NCBI GenBank assembly: GCA_030248065.1
Contig: JASAMV010000360.1
Span: forward strand, 1 to 64,000
Origin: Rhynchonema sp. JSB1_4
Lineage: Eukaryota > Nematoda > Chromadorea > Monhysterida > Xyalidae
DNA length: 64,000 nucleotides
Reading direction: 5' to 3'
Under the pieces are notes generated by a model, which had not been told where the DNA came from, did no database searches, and saw nothing but the letters and a program-made list of their open reading frames with translations. A program made the position numbers and the translations under genes. Below are positions 11,601 through 23,700 of this stretch, piece by piece; the first letter of the stretch is position 1, and every line of letters begins with the position of its first letter.

Positions 11601-11980
11601 GATTGACAGCAGCTATATCTCCGACTTAAGGTTGCAGCTGCAGAAGCTACTTAAAATGATTTTATAGCAAAAGCTCCGTTTAATCCGTTTGCCGGTAAAA
11701 AAGTGCGCGCTTTTACTCAACTATTTTTTCAACAAGCAAAGTTGGTTACGGATGATTGACACGCTCACTGGTGATGCGGTGGTGTCATACACAAGTTTTT
11801 AGTCCTCGCGCGGAGCCAAGCCAGGTGCAAGAAAACTGATCGGCAGGTTGTCTTGATACACGAATATTTCAGAGCTTTATTTACTCCTCTGATCGGGTGC
11901 ACATCGACGTGACTGCTACTGCCCCTGGTATTATTTCATTTCACTGTCGGCGCCGTAGAACGCCCAAGGAATACAGCACC
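8698..11980. other. Intergenic region between dcp2 and the secreted Cys/Pro-rich gene
   Basis: No gene supported. It contains one Tc1/mariner-like MITE (9475-9773). The stretch before the next gene is the likely promoter: a TATA-like CCTATATATTC lies near 11442-11452, followed by a CATCT-repeat at about 11452-11468, but it is over 500 nt from the start codon and I cannot assign a transcription start. Short open frames here (for example 10092-10484) have no recognisable domain and no good splice partners. Confidence 0.4.
9475..9773. mobile_element. Tc1/mariner-like MITE (E), copy 1
   Basis: Inverted ends TAGTCCAGCCACGAACTCAT... and the reverse complement, flanked by TA on both sides. The inner conserved block CATGAGACGACTTTTTT is present in both arms. 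A second copy with the same ends lies at 29692-30048. The centre (about 9559-9690) is an unusual run of A, C and T homopolymers. Confidence 0.75.
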
Positions 11981-14900
11981 ATGAAGCTCACATGCTTGAT
12001 TGCCGCACGTGAGTTACTTTGCTACTTCGGAGTATGATTGACATTATAGCTTGCTTTGCTGAAAGACCACTGTTTTTTTTTCAGTTTTGCCATTCGCGCT
12101 TGCCGCGAAAACCATGGTTGAACAGAAGGAGAAGCCATACTACGTCGACAAAAAATACTGGCGTGCTGTCATTGGCGATATCTGCCAGCTGCCATCATAT
12201 CCTAGGCCGACGGGTAACCCTGAACAATATTTGGAATGCTTGCGAATGGTGAGCATAGCTAGTTTACGTTCTCCAGCTTGTGATAAGGTTTAAATCACGG
12301 TAGGGGGTTACATGAACTCCCATAAATTTTTTTTGCGTGATCAGGTTACCGAAGAGATCATTGAAGAACTTGACGAGCAAGAGGCCTACATTGACGACAA
12401 TGGTGAGACGCAGATGCGCAACCTCACCAGGAAACTGGACCAAAATGGACGGTCAGTTTGATTTCCGATCTGTCAGCTCTCATGCTGGCGTCAAGTTTCC
12501 TGACGTTCTGACGTCAGTAGTCATTTCAAGTGGAATGTCGTGCACATGTTATGACGGACTTCTGTTTAATAGTGCAATCTCTTGTAATGCTCAGTAATAA
12601 ACACAAAGTAAACAAATACAACTTCTTACCTAAACGTTTCAGCGAAGATCTCGGTGTGTGGACGCTGCAGAAGTGCCTGAACGGATACGAATTCGTCCCA
12701 TTCTCACGTCGTTGTCGTCAAGCTAGCACTGTGCGTCGTCAGCAACGCATCCTGTGCGAGCAAAACCCACTCATGTGCGGCCCAAGCCCGGTAATCCCGT
12801 GGTCTTCGCAACTTTCACATGTGTACGACATACGAAAACAAAAGTGTTACTCCCGTAATTTTGTTTTTATAGATTGCTGTTGCTGCCGTTCCCGCTCCTG
12901 CTCAGCCATGTGGCTGCCCCACACCCGGCATGACTGGCTGCATGTGCTCAGGACCCACCATCATCCAGCCAGCCGTTAGTTTCGTGTCATCGTGGCAGAT
13001 AACCGGACCGCATGCTTTCTCTTCTGAATATGTTTGCTGTAGAAATTCTTCATATCTTTTGTTTATGTTGAATCTCATGAATCTGTAAACTAAATTTTAC
13101 ATCTAACAACTAGCTTTGAAGTAAACTAGTACTGCATCCATGGCCGTGGGTAGATCTGTTCTGTTCTGTCGTAGCTGAATTGTTCTTTACAGCCAGCTCC
13201 TCTGCCGCCTCCAGCCTGTGGTTGCAGAGAAGAAGTTACGTGCCCGTGCCCAGCTCCAGCTCCTGTGAGTTATTTTGTTTGTTTCCAAATCTTTTCACCA
13301 AATTTACATACTAATACAGCCACATATCTTCGTGGTAGGCGTTTACTTCACGGTTTCGCTTGCAAAGTTTGGAATAATTTGTAGTTTTTAGAACCATTGT
13401 GGTCAAATCGTGAATAAACACATGAAAAACTGGTTTTGAGGCTCCAACTGAGTGCAACCGATCGCACTTCTAGCGCATAATTTTCGATTTTCTAATGTAT
13501 CGATCTGGTTTGTTTGAAATAAAACTGGTTTTAAATCTGCATAAACCTACTCCACCCACTACTCCGGTCCCAAGTGTTTGCATAGTAGCACTGCGCGTCG
13601 AGGTTGCGCACTAAGCAGTCGCTTTTTGTTGGAACTTCTTTGTTCATTAATGTGACAAAGAATGAAAGTACCAAGAATCGTTTAGCACACACGGTAAATA
13701 CCAACCACGGTACGTAACCTCTATCTTCCACCTGTAAATTCTCAGGGGATATTAATTGCACCAAACATGAAACACCTATCAAAAAGAACGTTGGTAAATT
13801 AGTTTGCAAGGTCCGAGCGAAACTATAGCTGTGCTCTTTTCTGAACTGTTTGCCCCTGTGCCAAGTTTGCTGTCTCCTTTTCCTAACCCTGTTATGCCTC
13901 CGTCTAACTATCCAGTTCAACCACCACGTCGACTGCCCGTGCCCTCTGATCAGACGCACCGTGTGTGTGCCGTGCCCTCCTCATCACCCCGGACCGTTCG
14001 TGCCCGAATTCCCTGTCGGCCCTCTGCCACCGCCTGCCATTCCTGCCCCAGCCCCACACGTCGATGTTGTGCCCGCTCCCGCACCATTCCCGTTTCCGCA
14101 CCCAGCACCCGGTCCGATCCATCATCCTTTTGTGCCTCATCCAGCTCCCGTCCCTATCGCTCCTCACATTGATGTGGCCCTGGTAGGTTCAGCTGAGGTA
14201 ACATTGTTATCTAATCGAATGGTAACGGTTTTACTCAAAATCTGAACTCGTAGAACTTACATGTCTGCTCTCTTTCTGTCAGCTCCTTGCATGGTCTAGT
14301 TAGTGTCGATTAATCTCCTAATACTCTTAACAAATTAATTTGGCGACTGAACCAAGGGACTATGGTTCATTTTTCATCAGGGCATTACGTTTATTTGTGC
14401 CATTTTGTTTTTCAGCCAATCGTCCAACCTCAGCCATGCCCACAAGGTCAGCTTTTGTATTTTCTTACATTTCGTGTTTGCCAACATTCCTCTAGATGAT
14501 TTTTACATTGCAGCCGCGTGCCAAGGTGGTGGTTGTGCACAAGAGAACGGCGTCTGCTCATGGATGTTGGATCCGTTGATGCCCCACCCACAAGATCGCA
14601 ACTCGTTTCTTCAGTGCCAGCCCGCTCCCTGGAATGTGTTCTGCGGCCGCTGGCGCCGTATGCCATGTGCCCGCTACACAATGTTCGACGCCGGTCTGCA
14701 AGTCTGTGTGCATGATCCCAGTAAGTGATGACTCCACCTGTGCTTCCTTTCTAGTTTGACATCGCACACTGCTATTCACCAGCGGTGCTTCTCTTCTAGT
14801 TGACATTGTACGAACCTATTCAGACTAAGTTATCACCTGATAATACAGATGCACCAATTGGCCCGCTACCGCCACCAATGCCACTCGCCGCCCCATCGTG

Positions 14901-15039
14901 CGGTTGCTCTGTTGGCATGCAAATCGGACAGTGCGGACAGAACTACCAATGCCCGGGTATGTCCGTCTGCCAGGTTTCGCAAGCCCCAGCATCCAACTGC
15001 GGTGCTTGTTGCTACTTCGGCGCAAAATTCTTCCGATAA
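11981..15039 (+). CDS. Secreted Cys/Pro-rich protein with two chitin-binding-like modules
   Basis: Ten exons with fully consistent phases (11981-12008, 12085-12248, 12345-12451, 12643-12790, 12873-12974, 13193-13264, 13916-14182, 14416-14446, 14514-14720, 14849-15039) give 438 aa. A signal peptide (MKLTCLIAALLPFALAA) comes first. Module 1 (about 43-124) reads C-x17-C...W-x4-C-x2-G-x2-F-x6-C. Module 2 (about 309-371) has a similar layout (FLQC...W...PCA...MFDAGLQVC). This spacing recalls the peritrophin-A/CBM14 chitin-binding family, but it is a resemblance, not a clear match. Between them are Cys pairs and Pro/Ala/His-rich segments, and the C-terminus is Cys-rich (CGCSVGMQIGQC, CGACCYFG). One N-glycosylation sequon (NLT) at residue 90. 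A cuticle, eggshell or gut-lining matrix role is an inference. The acceptor of exon 7 is the weakest join. Confidence 0.8.
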
Positions 15040-16131
15040 ATTCGATCGAAACGGATGACTTTTATATATTTAATGTGCAACATTACGATTACTAGCTGTT
15101 AGCTCGTCAACGCTCTTACTCTGATACGGTATTGCATTATTTATGTGGATTTTTTGTCCTTGTTGCGATGTTTCACAAAAGGTGATAGTGTTTTTTGTTC
15201 CACAATCTTTTGTCGCATCGTTACTTCATTGCTTTATTTATCTTCTGGTCCTTGGCTCGGTGACTCGGATTTTCTGTATTTTTGCGATTTCTGTCGCCTT
15301 TTTCGTTCAAAAACGAATAGTTTTTCTACTCAATTTCCACTTATCTCATTTTCTCTGTCGGTCGCTGCCACACTTGGTGCCCCTTATTGGGACCCTGACT
15401 GCCTAAGGCGCCACACAGGCGACGTTCTCACTTTTCATTTTACTGTCCACAAACTTTGTTTGTATGAGGTCTGTGGGTATCCTCTTTTCTATGTCTCCTT
15501 TAATTTTCTACTGTGCTTTGATTGCTATTTCTTGCTCTCCAGGGTTTGTGTTTCGCTCACTTTCTCATGTATTTCATCCTGTCCTTTCTTCTTAATCTCA
15601 TTTTTCTGTCTTTCCTTTCCTCCAGCTGTGGCCACTTTCTCTCGTTTCGTGCTAACTTCTTGTGGTGCCTTCTCAACAGTTGTGTTTCGCCACTCTGTCT
15701 TGCTGTTCCTCAACTGTACAGATATTTTTCGCTTTTCTTTTATTTCTTCCTGTTCTCATTGTTCTCTCTCTGCGTTTTCTCTCTTTTCTGTTCTCTACCT
15801 ATACCTATTACTATTATCATAACTATAAACAACCGATTCAATATTTTGACATTGATTTGGCATTGATTTATAGCTATATAATATGAATATGCAAATAAAT
15901 GAAATATCTGCGAAAATAAATCTGTGATCATGCATCGTAGACTCGGCAAGGACTATAAAATAAAAAAACCGTCGGAATTAAGATGCCAACTAAACACACG
16001 AAACGAGACTACATAGGTCATCACTTAGGTATTTCGCTACTTTGCCGCGTACTACAAGAAACAAGAGATAAACAGTTGTATTCAAGCTGAGCTCAAAGCC
16101 ATGTCCGGAATTTTCTGAAGGAAGTCCATTG
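15040..16131. other. Intergenic region between convergent genes
   Basis: The secreted Cys/Pro-rich gene and the granulin gene converge on this 1.1-kb interval, so it should hold both 3' UTRs. The first part is strongly T-rich, which creates a long hydrophobic open frame (15145-15822) that I reject as coding. AATAAA-like hexamers occur near 15894 and 15915 on the plus strand. Confidence 0.4.
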
Positions 16132-16759
16132 TTACTCATTACTTGCAATCGGTTCAATCCATTTCATCATTGGATGGCTCTTCTTAACGCCTCGGGTTCG
16201 AGACTGCAGCAAAGTTACTGTGTATTCACATAAACTGTGCTGTGATATGTTTGCCGAAACCCAGAAATGTATCTCCTGTTGCTAATTAACAATCGCCGTG
16301 ACAAAAAGTTAATGAAAAACTATCAATCAATTATGGGTACAGGTGGCTCACCGGCGTGCATTCTCCAGTGTGGATATTGCAATCAGTATTCCACGGACAA
16401 CAATGCGTCACATCGGCACAACAGAATCCGCCAATTGGACAGCATCCGTATGTATCCGCTCCGACCGAGCAGCATACTTGGCCGTCGGAGCATTGACCCT
16501 TACCACATGGCACACACAGCGACGGTGTCACCAGCAAGACACATACTGGAACACATACTTGGTAAACCGTGTTTATCCGAAACGTTTCCTCATATTTTGA
16601 GTATTGGGAATCCCTGGAAGCACCACTCGTCTTGTGAGTGCACCGAATGGTGCACATACAGTATGTATGCTACTGTTTAACGTCATATGTACAATTGGAA
16701 GCGAAACTTGTGTCGTGATTACTTTACTTACGTATTGAAGCCAGAGCAAATCGCGACAT
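16132..16759 (-). CDS. Secreted single-domain granulin peptide
   Basis: Three exons on the minus strand (16759-16732, 16545-16352, 16203-16132) join in phase to 97 aa. The signal peptide MSRFALASILCVLLVTPSLC is built across the first intron, which has a strong GTAAGT donor. The mature part carries one complete granulin/epithelin motif with all 12 cysteines in order (positions 23, 28, 34, 35, 44, 45, 51, 52, 58, 59, 65, 71), including the diagnostic HCCPWNTDC. A basic 23-residue tail (SRTRGVKKSH...) follows in its own exon. Granulins are growth-factor-like or lysosomal peptides; most animal progranulins have several repeats, so a lone repeat is notable. An in-frame upstream ATG at 16786 would add nine residues but would weaken the signal peptide. 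The function in this species is unknown. Confidence 0.85.
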
Positions 16760-16786
16760 TCTCGTCCGGTAAACTTGGAACCTCAT

Positions 16787-17759
16787 ACAGAATCGTTGTT
16801 TCAATGTAATGTGTGCGAAACGTTTTAGGCTATGTGAAGAATACATGCTGAGTTCACTCCACGTGGCCGTAAAAAAACTCAATACGTGCTTCTTATCAAT
16901 TTCAGCCCACTTTGATGCAGAGAGAAGTTCTACCTTTTTAGACAGATGTTGGTGCAGTATGTCATCAAGCAAGCTCGTCTGTCGCAAACAACGATTCGAT
17001 TTTTATCAGCACAAAACATACTGTGGTTGTAGTTACCAAGCAAATTTAAACAGGGAAAGGCAGTCAATAGTAATTGCAAATACACTTTACGCAGCCTACC
17101 AACCAGCACCTCTGCGAGTTTTGTTCGGGGAAAGTTCGCTAAACAAAGAAATTCAAACCAAATAACATACACCACCACCCCACAAGCCCGTGATGCGCTC
17201 CTGCCTTCAAAAACATAAGACAGTGGGCTACAAGGTTCAAACCAAAACTTTGTGTGCTCATTAATTAACGGCAGTGCGACCAAAAAACGGAAGTAATAGT
17301 TTTTTATGAAGCTTAGAAAAGGAAACTAAAAAAATGCAGTGTGTTACATCTCAAAAACTGTACACAAGTTGGTAAGTAAGCAACAAGTTCGTGATGGATG
17401 AATTGGAAAGCAAAGACAACTGAAATTCGGTTGTGTACGAAAGAACGAAGCAAAACGACGAAGTATTATTAACAAAAACACCCGAGCAACAGCGAAACGA
17501 TTAGACATTTCGCTAACAATAATTAAAAGACGTTTTGATAGTCATCCAACGTGTGATAAACAACAATCTCTACATTCGTTAGAAAATGTCTGGAATGAAA
17601 CGCGAAGGTATGCATGTAGAGCGAAGCGCAATTTGAGCTTTATGCCTTCAGCTTTACATTTACTTGTCATTCATTAAAATAACGGAGCTTGAAAATACAT
17701 AAGAAATGTTGTTTAGTAAAGAACATGGCGCAAGAATCGGCGTTGATGACTGCAGTTGT
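16787..17759. other. Intergenic region upstream of the granulin gene
   Basis: Lies between the granulin gene's 5' end and the 3' end of the NOAH-like gene; both are on the minus strand, so it should contain the granulin promoter and the NOAH-like 3' UTR. No further coding signal, repeat element or clear promoter motif was recognised. Confidence 0.3.
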
Positions 17760-20700
17760 TTATAACGACGGATTTGACGGCATGATGATCGGTTGTGGTC
17801 TGCCGAATGTTGTCGGCGATTGTTTGACGTAGGAATTGCCGCGCAGACGCGCGCAACCCCAGGTCACAATGATGCCGCTAAAGAGCACGCACAATAGCGA
17901 CACCGTGACAATGATGGCAATAAATGACGATTCGGCGATGCACATCATCTCATCAGGCACACGTGACGACATTTGGACAATGTTGGCACCTGGAAATGGT
18001 GATATGATAGTAGGTGACAAAGGTTTGGGGCAAAAAGTAAAAAAATTTTTGGGCCCAGTCAATTTGGAAACGTACTTCTGTGCGTTTCCTGTGGCATGGG
18101 CTCGTCGATTTCGTCAGCGTCCTCTCCAGCGGCGAGCACCCTAATGATGGCGGACAAGGTCTCTTCGATGTTCTCTGATTCGAGATCTTCCTCATCTGAG
18201 ATCTCATTGGTGTAAATCGATCGCTTTTTTCTGCCGTACGATTGGAAGAGCTGATTGTTGCCGCTATCCAGACAGTTACTCTGAAGTAATACATACAATA
18301 TGCATGATTTGGCTTTTTAAGCTCTATACTTGAACTCTGCTGAATGCAGGTGGAACGTTGGTTCAGGCTTAGGCTTTGTCCTATATTGGCTCCAGCAAAC
18401 ATGTACTTGGCTGGTCGCCAGTTTTAAAAAACCGCTATTTTGGCCCCACCGCTTTATCCGAAACACATTTAGGTACACCTACTGACAGTGTGTCATAAAA
18501 ATTTTTATGTCGAGATCTTGATGAAAATGTACCCTAAAACCCTAATGTCGGGATTTTTTCGTTTGGAGTGAAAAAAACTGATCTTATGGTATGCCATTTT
18601 GAGTCAAAAGGCGCAACCTACTGTACCTGCTGGGGACGGCGACCTACCCTGCACCAGTATGAGGCGTCGACCTACCTGTACCTACTGACCTATGGGGCCC
18701 CTTCCCCCAGCTACACCACTGCCTACTGGTGTACATACAGGAGAAGCCTTCCGCAAAAGACGTTCTGATGTTACACTGACCGGCGGGCATCCTGACGGCG
18801 TCGCGCAGAACATAACACTGCACACCATTTGAATGTCATAGGAACCATCGAGACGGAAAGCCTTCATGTTAGCCTTGAGTCGCTTGTTGATAAAGTCTTG
18901 CTCAACTGGTCCCACCAGAGCTGGGTACCGTGGGCAACTGAAATTTGTGAATAATACACATGCTTTGCCCATGTTATTTGATTTTGAAATATAAAGCCCC
19001 GGTTTCCTTACCCGTTGTCGATAACCTTGAATGGTACACTGTCTCCGCTGCCACCGACGCGCGTCGCTGTGCATTCCATCAACATCATGTTTGGTGGACC
19101 AGCTTGGTCTGATTTCACGACCAGCATAATCTGCATGCAGCTTGCAAATTTGGTGCACACGTTTGGCAGCACATGTGATACTGTACACACATTTTCTTCA
19201 CACAAGCCGTCAATCGTTCAATCGTTTAGCTTCCGTGAAAGAGGCAACATACCTCGTCTCCGATCGAAGCTTGTGTGACCATTTGTCCTTGTGCATCCAA
19301 GAACATCAGTGAAGCTGTGACTGGTCCCGGAGTAGCCGCCGGCAACACTTCGGTGTCGTCTTCACTAAAACAGTACACTAACCGTGAACAAACAGTTTAA
19401 AGGGGGCCTTTCGCATTCCAAACCCCTTCAAACTTCGCATGTGTTTAGACAGCGGTCAATGCGTCATAAAAGTCAAACACACCGGAGGTCTAACGTTCAG
19501 CGTGCGGCCAGGAGATGCCCTTCAAGAGGAACATCCGCGAACAAAATCAAATATGGACCAGCCCAATTTCTACCTGCGCATGCAGGCAACTCGCCTGATG
19601 ACAAGGGCGGTCAAGGCGCAGAATGTTTCGCACGATATTTACCCCTGCCTTACTATAGAATTTCGCTTTTCTTTTTATTTCGAATTGCAACGAATTGTTC
19701 ATGCGTGGCTGCTAAATGTTTCAAGGTGTGCTTGTCGCGCTGGAACAATTCGTTGAAATTCGAAATATAAAGAAAAGCGAAATTCCATAGTTAGTGGTGT
19801 TGCACGTTTCATGCGAAACATTCATTCGCCTTGACACCTTTTTGATCAAGCAGTTTGCCTGAATGCGCAGGTATAAATTGGGCTGGTCCGCGGCACTTTG
19901 TTCCCGGATGTTCCTCTTGAAGTGCAAATCCTGATCGCATGCTGCAGATTGGGTTCTTGGTGTGTGAGAGTTTAATAACGCCCAGAACAATATTCAAATG
20001 CGTGCAAAGTTTGACGGCGGTTTGAAATGCGAAAGGCCCCCTTTAAGATGAACCTAGGTTCAAGTTTTTTAAGTGCAATAGCTAACCCAGCGTCATAGAT
20101 TGTCGTCACAATGACTGTGCCTTCACCAACTCCGGTGAGAGTTGTGTCGCACGTGACACGGTAGAATCGATCCCATTCGGTGGTGACTTGGTGAGGCAGC
20201 ACGCCGTCAAGCGATACCACAACCAGCGCTTCGAGTTTGCCATCCTGCATCCACAAGACACGCAGCTGCTTAACATTATTGCTTACACATTTGGACCAAA
20301 AAATTTTCTGACGTACCTTCAGTTGTGTACCACAGTCGGTGCTGATTGTGGGCGGCGGGAATGTCATTTGAATCTGCCGTGCGTTCACGACCACCTGCGA
20401 GCACGTGCTGAACCGTTCGGCCGCGTAGATCGCGCCAGTGTACGGCTGTTTGGTGTTGACAATAAATCTGATGCCTTCGTTGGTGCACAATGCCATGCCG
20501 CCAAATTGCGATTCTGCAGGCAGTAAAAGCTACACGCTATTGGTCGCGGCAAGTATCGATTGTGTGTTGGCCGGCTAGTCCGATCCGGCAGGTTGGGCAT
20601 CGACCCTGTTCACTTCAATGTTCAACACCTGTGAGTTGGCAAGTTACAACTCAGCCACTGACTGGCTGACCCCGCCCCGGCCCGAGTTCATAAGGAGGAC

Positions 20701-23700
20701 AGGCAGTGTTGAACACAGTCATATACCAAGGCCATGCACCGGTGATGCCCACATTAAAACGAGAGGTTCGAACAGTAGGCTTGTACATCATGATGGCGCG
20801 AGCACCTACCGCAGTTGAATTCGTAGAAGTCCGTGCTCGGATTCGATTTGGTGCTAGCCTGCTGCCTGCCAACTGCGTAAATGTAGCAAGTCAAGCCAGT
20901 GCGATCGTAGTTGATCGATTTGCAATCCAGATTCTGAACAAATTGCTTGGTTTCTATTGTGAGACGCCCACAGCCCAATTTCAAGCTAAGTTACATGAAC
21001 AGGAACTTAATTTGGGTTGACTAGCAAAGTCTAAATGCGACACCAAACCGCAGTCCTCTTCCTTAGTGTTGAAAATCGGTGTTTCTCTTAAATCCTTAAC
21101 GCCTAACCATACTTCATTCTCTGTCAGAACAGAGAATTTGTTCTCTGTTCTCTCAGACCACGAGACGCTATAGTTAGACGTCAACAAACCTGGAAACACA
21201 ACGAAATGCAGTCAGCGACAGTGACGCCTTGTGCGGACGCAATAGGTTGTCCTTCGATTGCCGTTCCGATGAATCGCTCGAAAGCGGCCTGTTGCCGGCA
21301 GGTAGACGACGTGAGATCAGCTGCGAATGGTTCGATATTTGGTTAAGATGTTGAGTCTGTTGTATCGTTTTAATCTCACAAATGTTACTAACTTGATTAC
21401 TTATATTTGATTAATTTGATTACACCATGTTCAAGATTGTCTTGAATACGAGCTTAACGGACTCACCAGCAACACAAACGGGTTCGTAATAGTCTTTTTG
21501 TTCATTGTGGTGCGGTGTTCCCTGCTGATCGGCACGCGAGAAGGTGTCCTCGTCAGATATTATGCACTTTTTCTGTGCGGGACTGAACTCGACCGAGCGG
21601 CAGAAGGTGTTGAGCGAATCCAGACATTTCTGCAGACAAAAGGACTCCTGAGCCTCCAGCGACGACGTGTGATCGTAGTAATGGATCTCGAACTGGGTGG
21701 TCTTCACGAACACAAGATTGCCGCCAATCTGGCCACAACGGTTCTGGCCTGAAATGACATGTGACATAAAGATCACTTTGGGCGGTGTTTGACGACGATT
21801 ACAGAGATGAACTCGGATAAAGATTCTAACGGGTCAAGCAGTTGTTATCAAAGTAGTCGACAGGCTGGTTGAGCGACACCCGCATGTAGTTCGGTTTGGT
21901 GCGTCTGTCTTCAGTGCTCATTTCGCAGAAATACGTGTCGTAGTTGTAGTTGGCCGAGCGGCAGACAAATTCCTCCTCTTTGAGGCAAGCAGCCAAACAC
22001 TCCTCGCGGCTGGCGACCTGTGTGGCAACGAATGGTTTGACAAAGTTGCTTATGTACCTTTGTTGGCCTTTTCAACTTTGGCTTGAAGGCTACGGTCACC
22101 AACGTGGCATGGCATCGGCATGCATAGGCATTGGTCGAGATCAGGTCATAAACGAAGCATCAGCCGGCTAGCCATGCTGATCTGTGCGTGACACGAGCGC
22201 ACCTATGTCACACAAACAGGGCACAGTCGAACTGACGAATGCCTTACAGTTTAGTTGCGGTCAGTGCTCGAACGGGATTGTCGACCGGGGTCGCGATCTC
22301 GATTGTTCATCTGGATCGCGAATCGCGATCACGATTTCTTTGCGGGATTGAAATTATCGGTACTGAATTTCGGTTTCGGGCCCCGTTGGATTCGAGCACT
22401 GGTTGCGGTTAATAGACAAAAACATGGCAGTCGTTTGTACTTGCCCTAAAGAGTTGATGCAGCCTTGCGTTGAATCAGAGACTACGGTCGTTTAAGTTCG
22501 ATGCCTTTCATCTTGCTCCAGGCTAAGAACAAGAGCAACTGACCTGAATTGACTTTCGAACAAAGCCTTCAAGCATGGCACTACGCATCCGCTCAAACGA
22601 GTAGGATCTGAAGGCACACGCCTGGTGAGCCGAGACCCCTGTGTGTGAGAAAAACGTTACGACTAGGTTTAGTAACCACGTTTATGTCGTCAGGCATTTT
22701 TCCACAAAGCCCAGTCAGCGCACATCACAAGAAATACCGCTGTAGGCATTTTTGAAAAAGTTTTGAAAAAAGTACTCGTTGCTATTTCGCGCTGGCTATG
22801 AAACATCAGATGTGTTATTCGCTGTGGACTGGTTGTCACGTTGTTTGCCACTAGATTTGCGCTGGAAGTAGTTGTCTTTGCGCTGTACTAACACAAAAAG
22901 AATAGGCTCTGGTCCTGTGTTGTATTTTGCATACTTAAAGGGGTAGTGCCACTTTTATTGATGAGAACTCGGATCTACCTGAGAATTTAATACAAGATGC
23001 TTGACGACAGGGTTTTATTGTAAAGTAAAGTGGAAATGAAAAATTCTGAATGTTGATCCATCATGAATGGGAGCCTTTCGAAAATCCGATTTGCTCCCCG
23101 GTTGCGATTTTCATTGTTTCAGCCATATACAGTATCGCAATTCTTCAAATGGAAAACGAAACTAGGCACGTCGTTTGAAAGGTGATCAAAAACTGCACGA
23201 AAAGTTGCTCTTGTGATTTTTCACAAAAATGCGACTAATTAAAGTTATTTACATGGATAGAATTTAAGAGAATTTTTTCCCGGTGTTATTCTGTCCGAAA
23301 AAAAAAATTTTTTTGAAATAACTTTATTTCGGCGCATTTTTGTGAAAAATCATAAGAGCAACTTTTTGTGCCGTTTTTGATTACCTTTCAAACGGTGTGC
23401 TTACTTTTGTTTTCCATTTGATTTGTTGCGATCTATGGCTGAAACAATGAAAATCGCAACCGGGGAGCAAATCGGCTTTTCGAAAGGGTCCCATTCATGA
23501 TAGATCAACATTCAGAATTTTTTATTGCCACTTTGCAATAAAACCCTGTCGTCAAGCATTTTGTATTAAATTTTCAGGCAGATCCGAGTTCTCTTCAATA
23601 AAAGTGGCACCACCTCTTTAAAGCTTATTTTAATGTACAAACAAGATTTTTGAGCACCCTAATGATATAGGCCATCCTGGCACATCAAGTGTGCTCACCT

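Noticed and set aside
15145..15822. 225-codon hydrophobic open frame, plus strand
   Set aside because: Caused by T-rich sequence with few stops in a convergent intergenic region; Phe/Leu/Ser-only composition, no domain, overlapping open frames in other registers.
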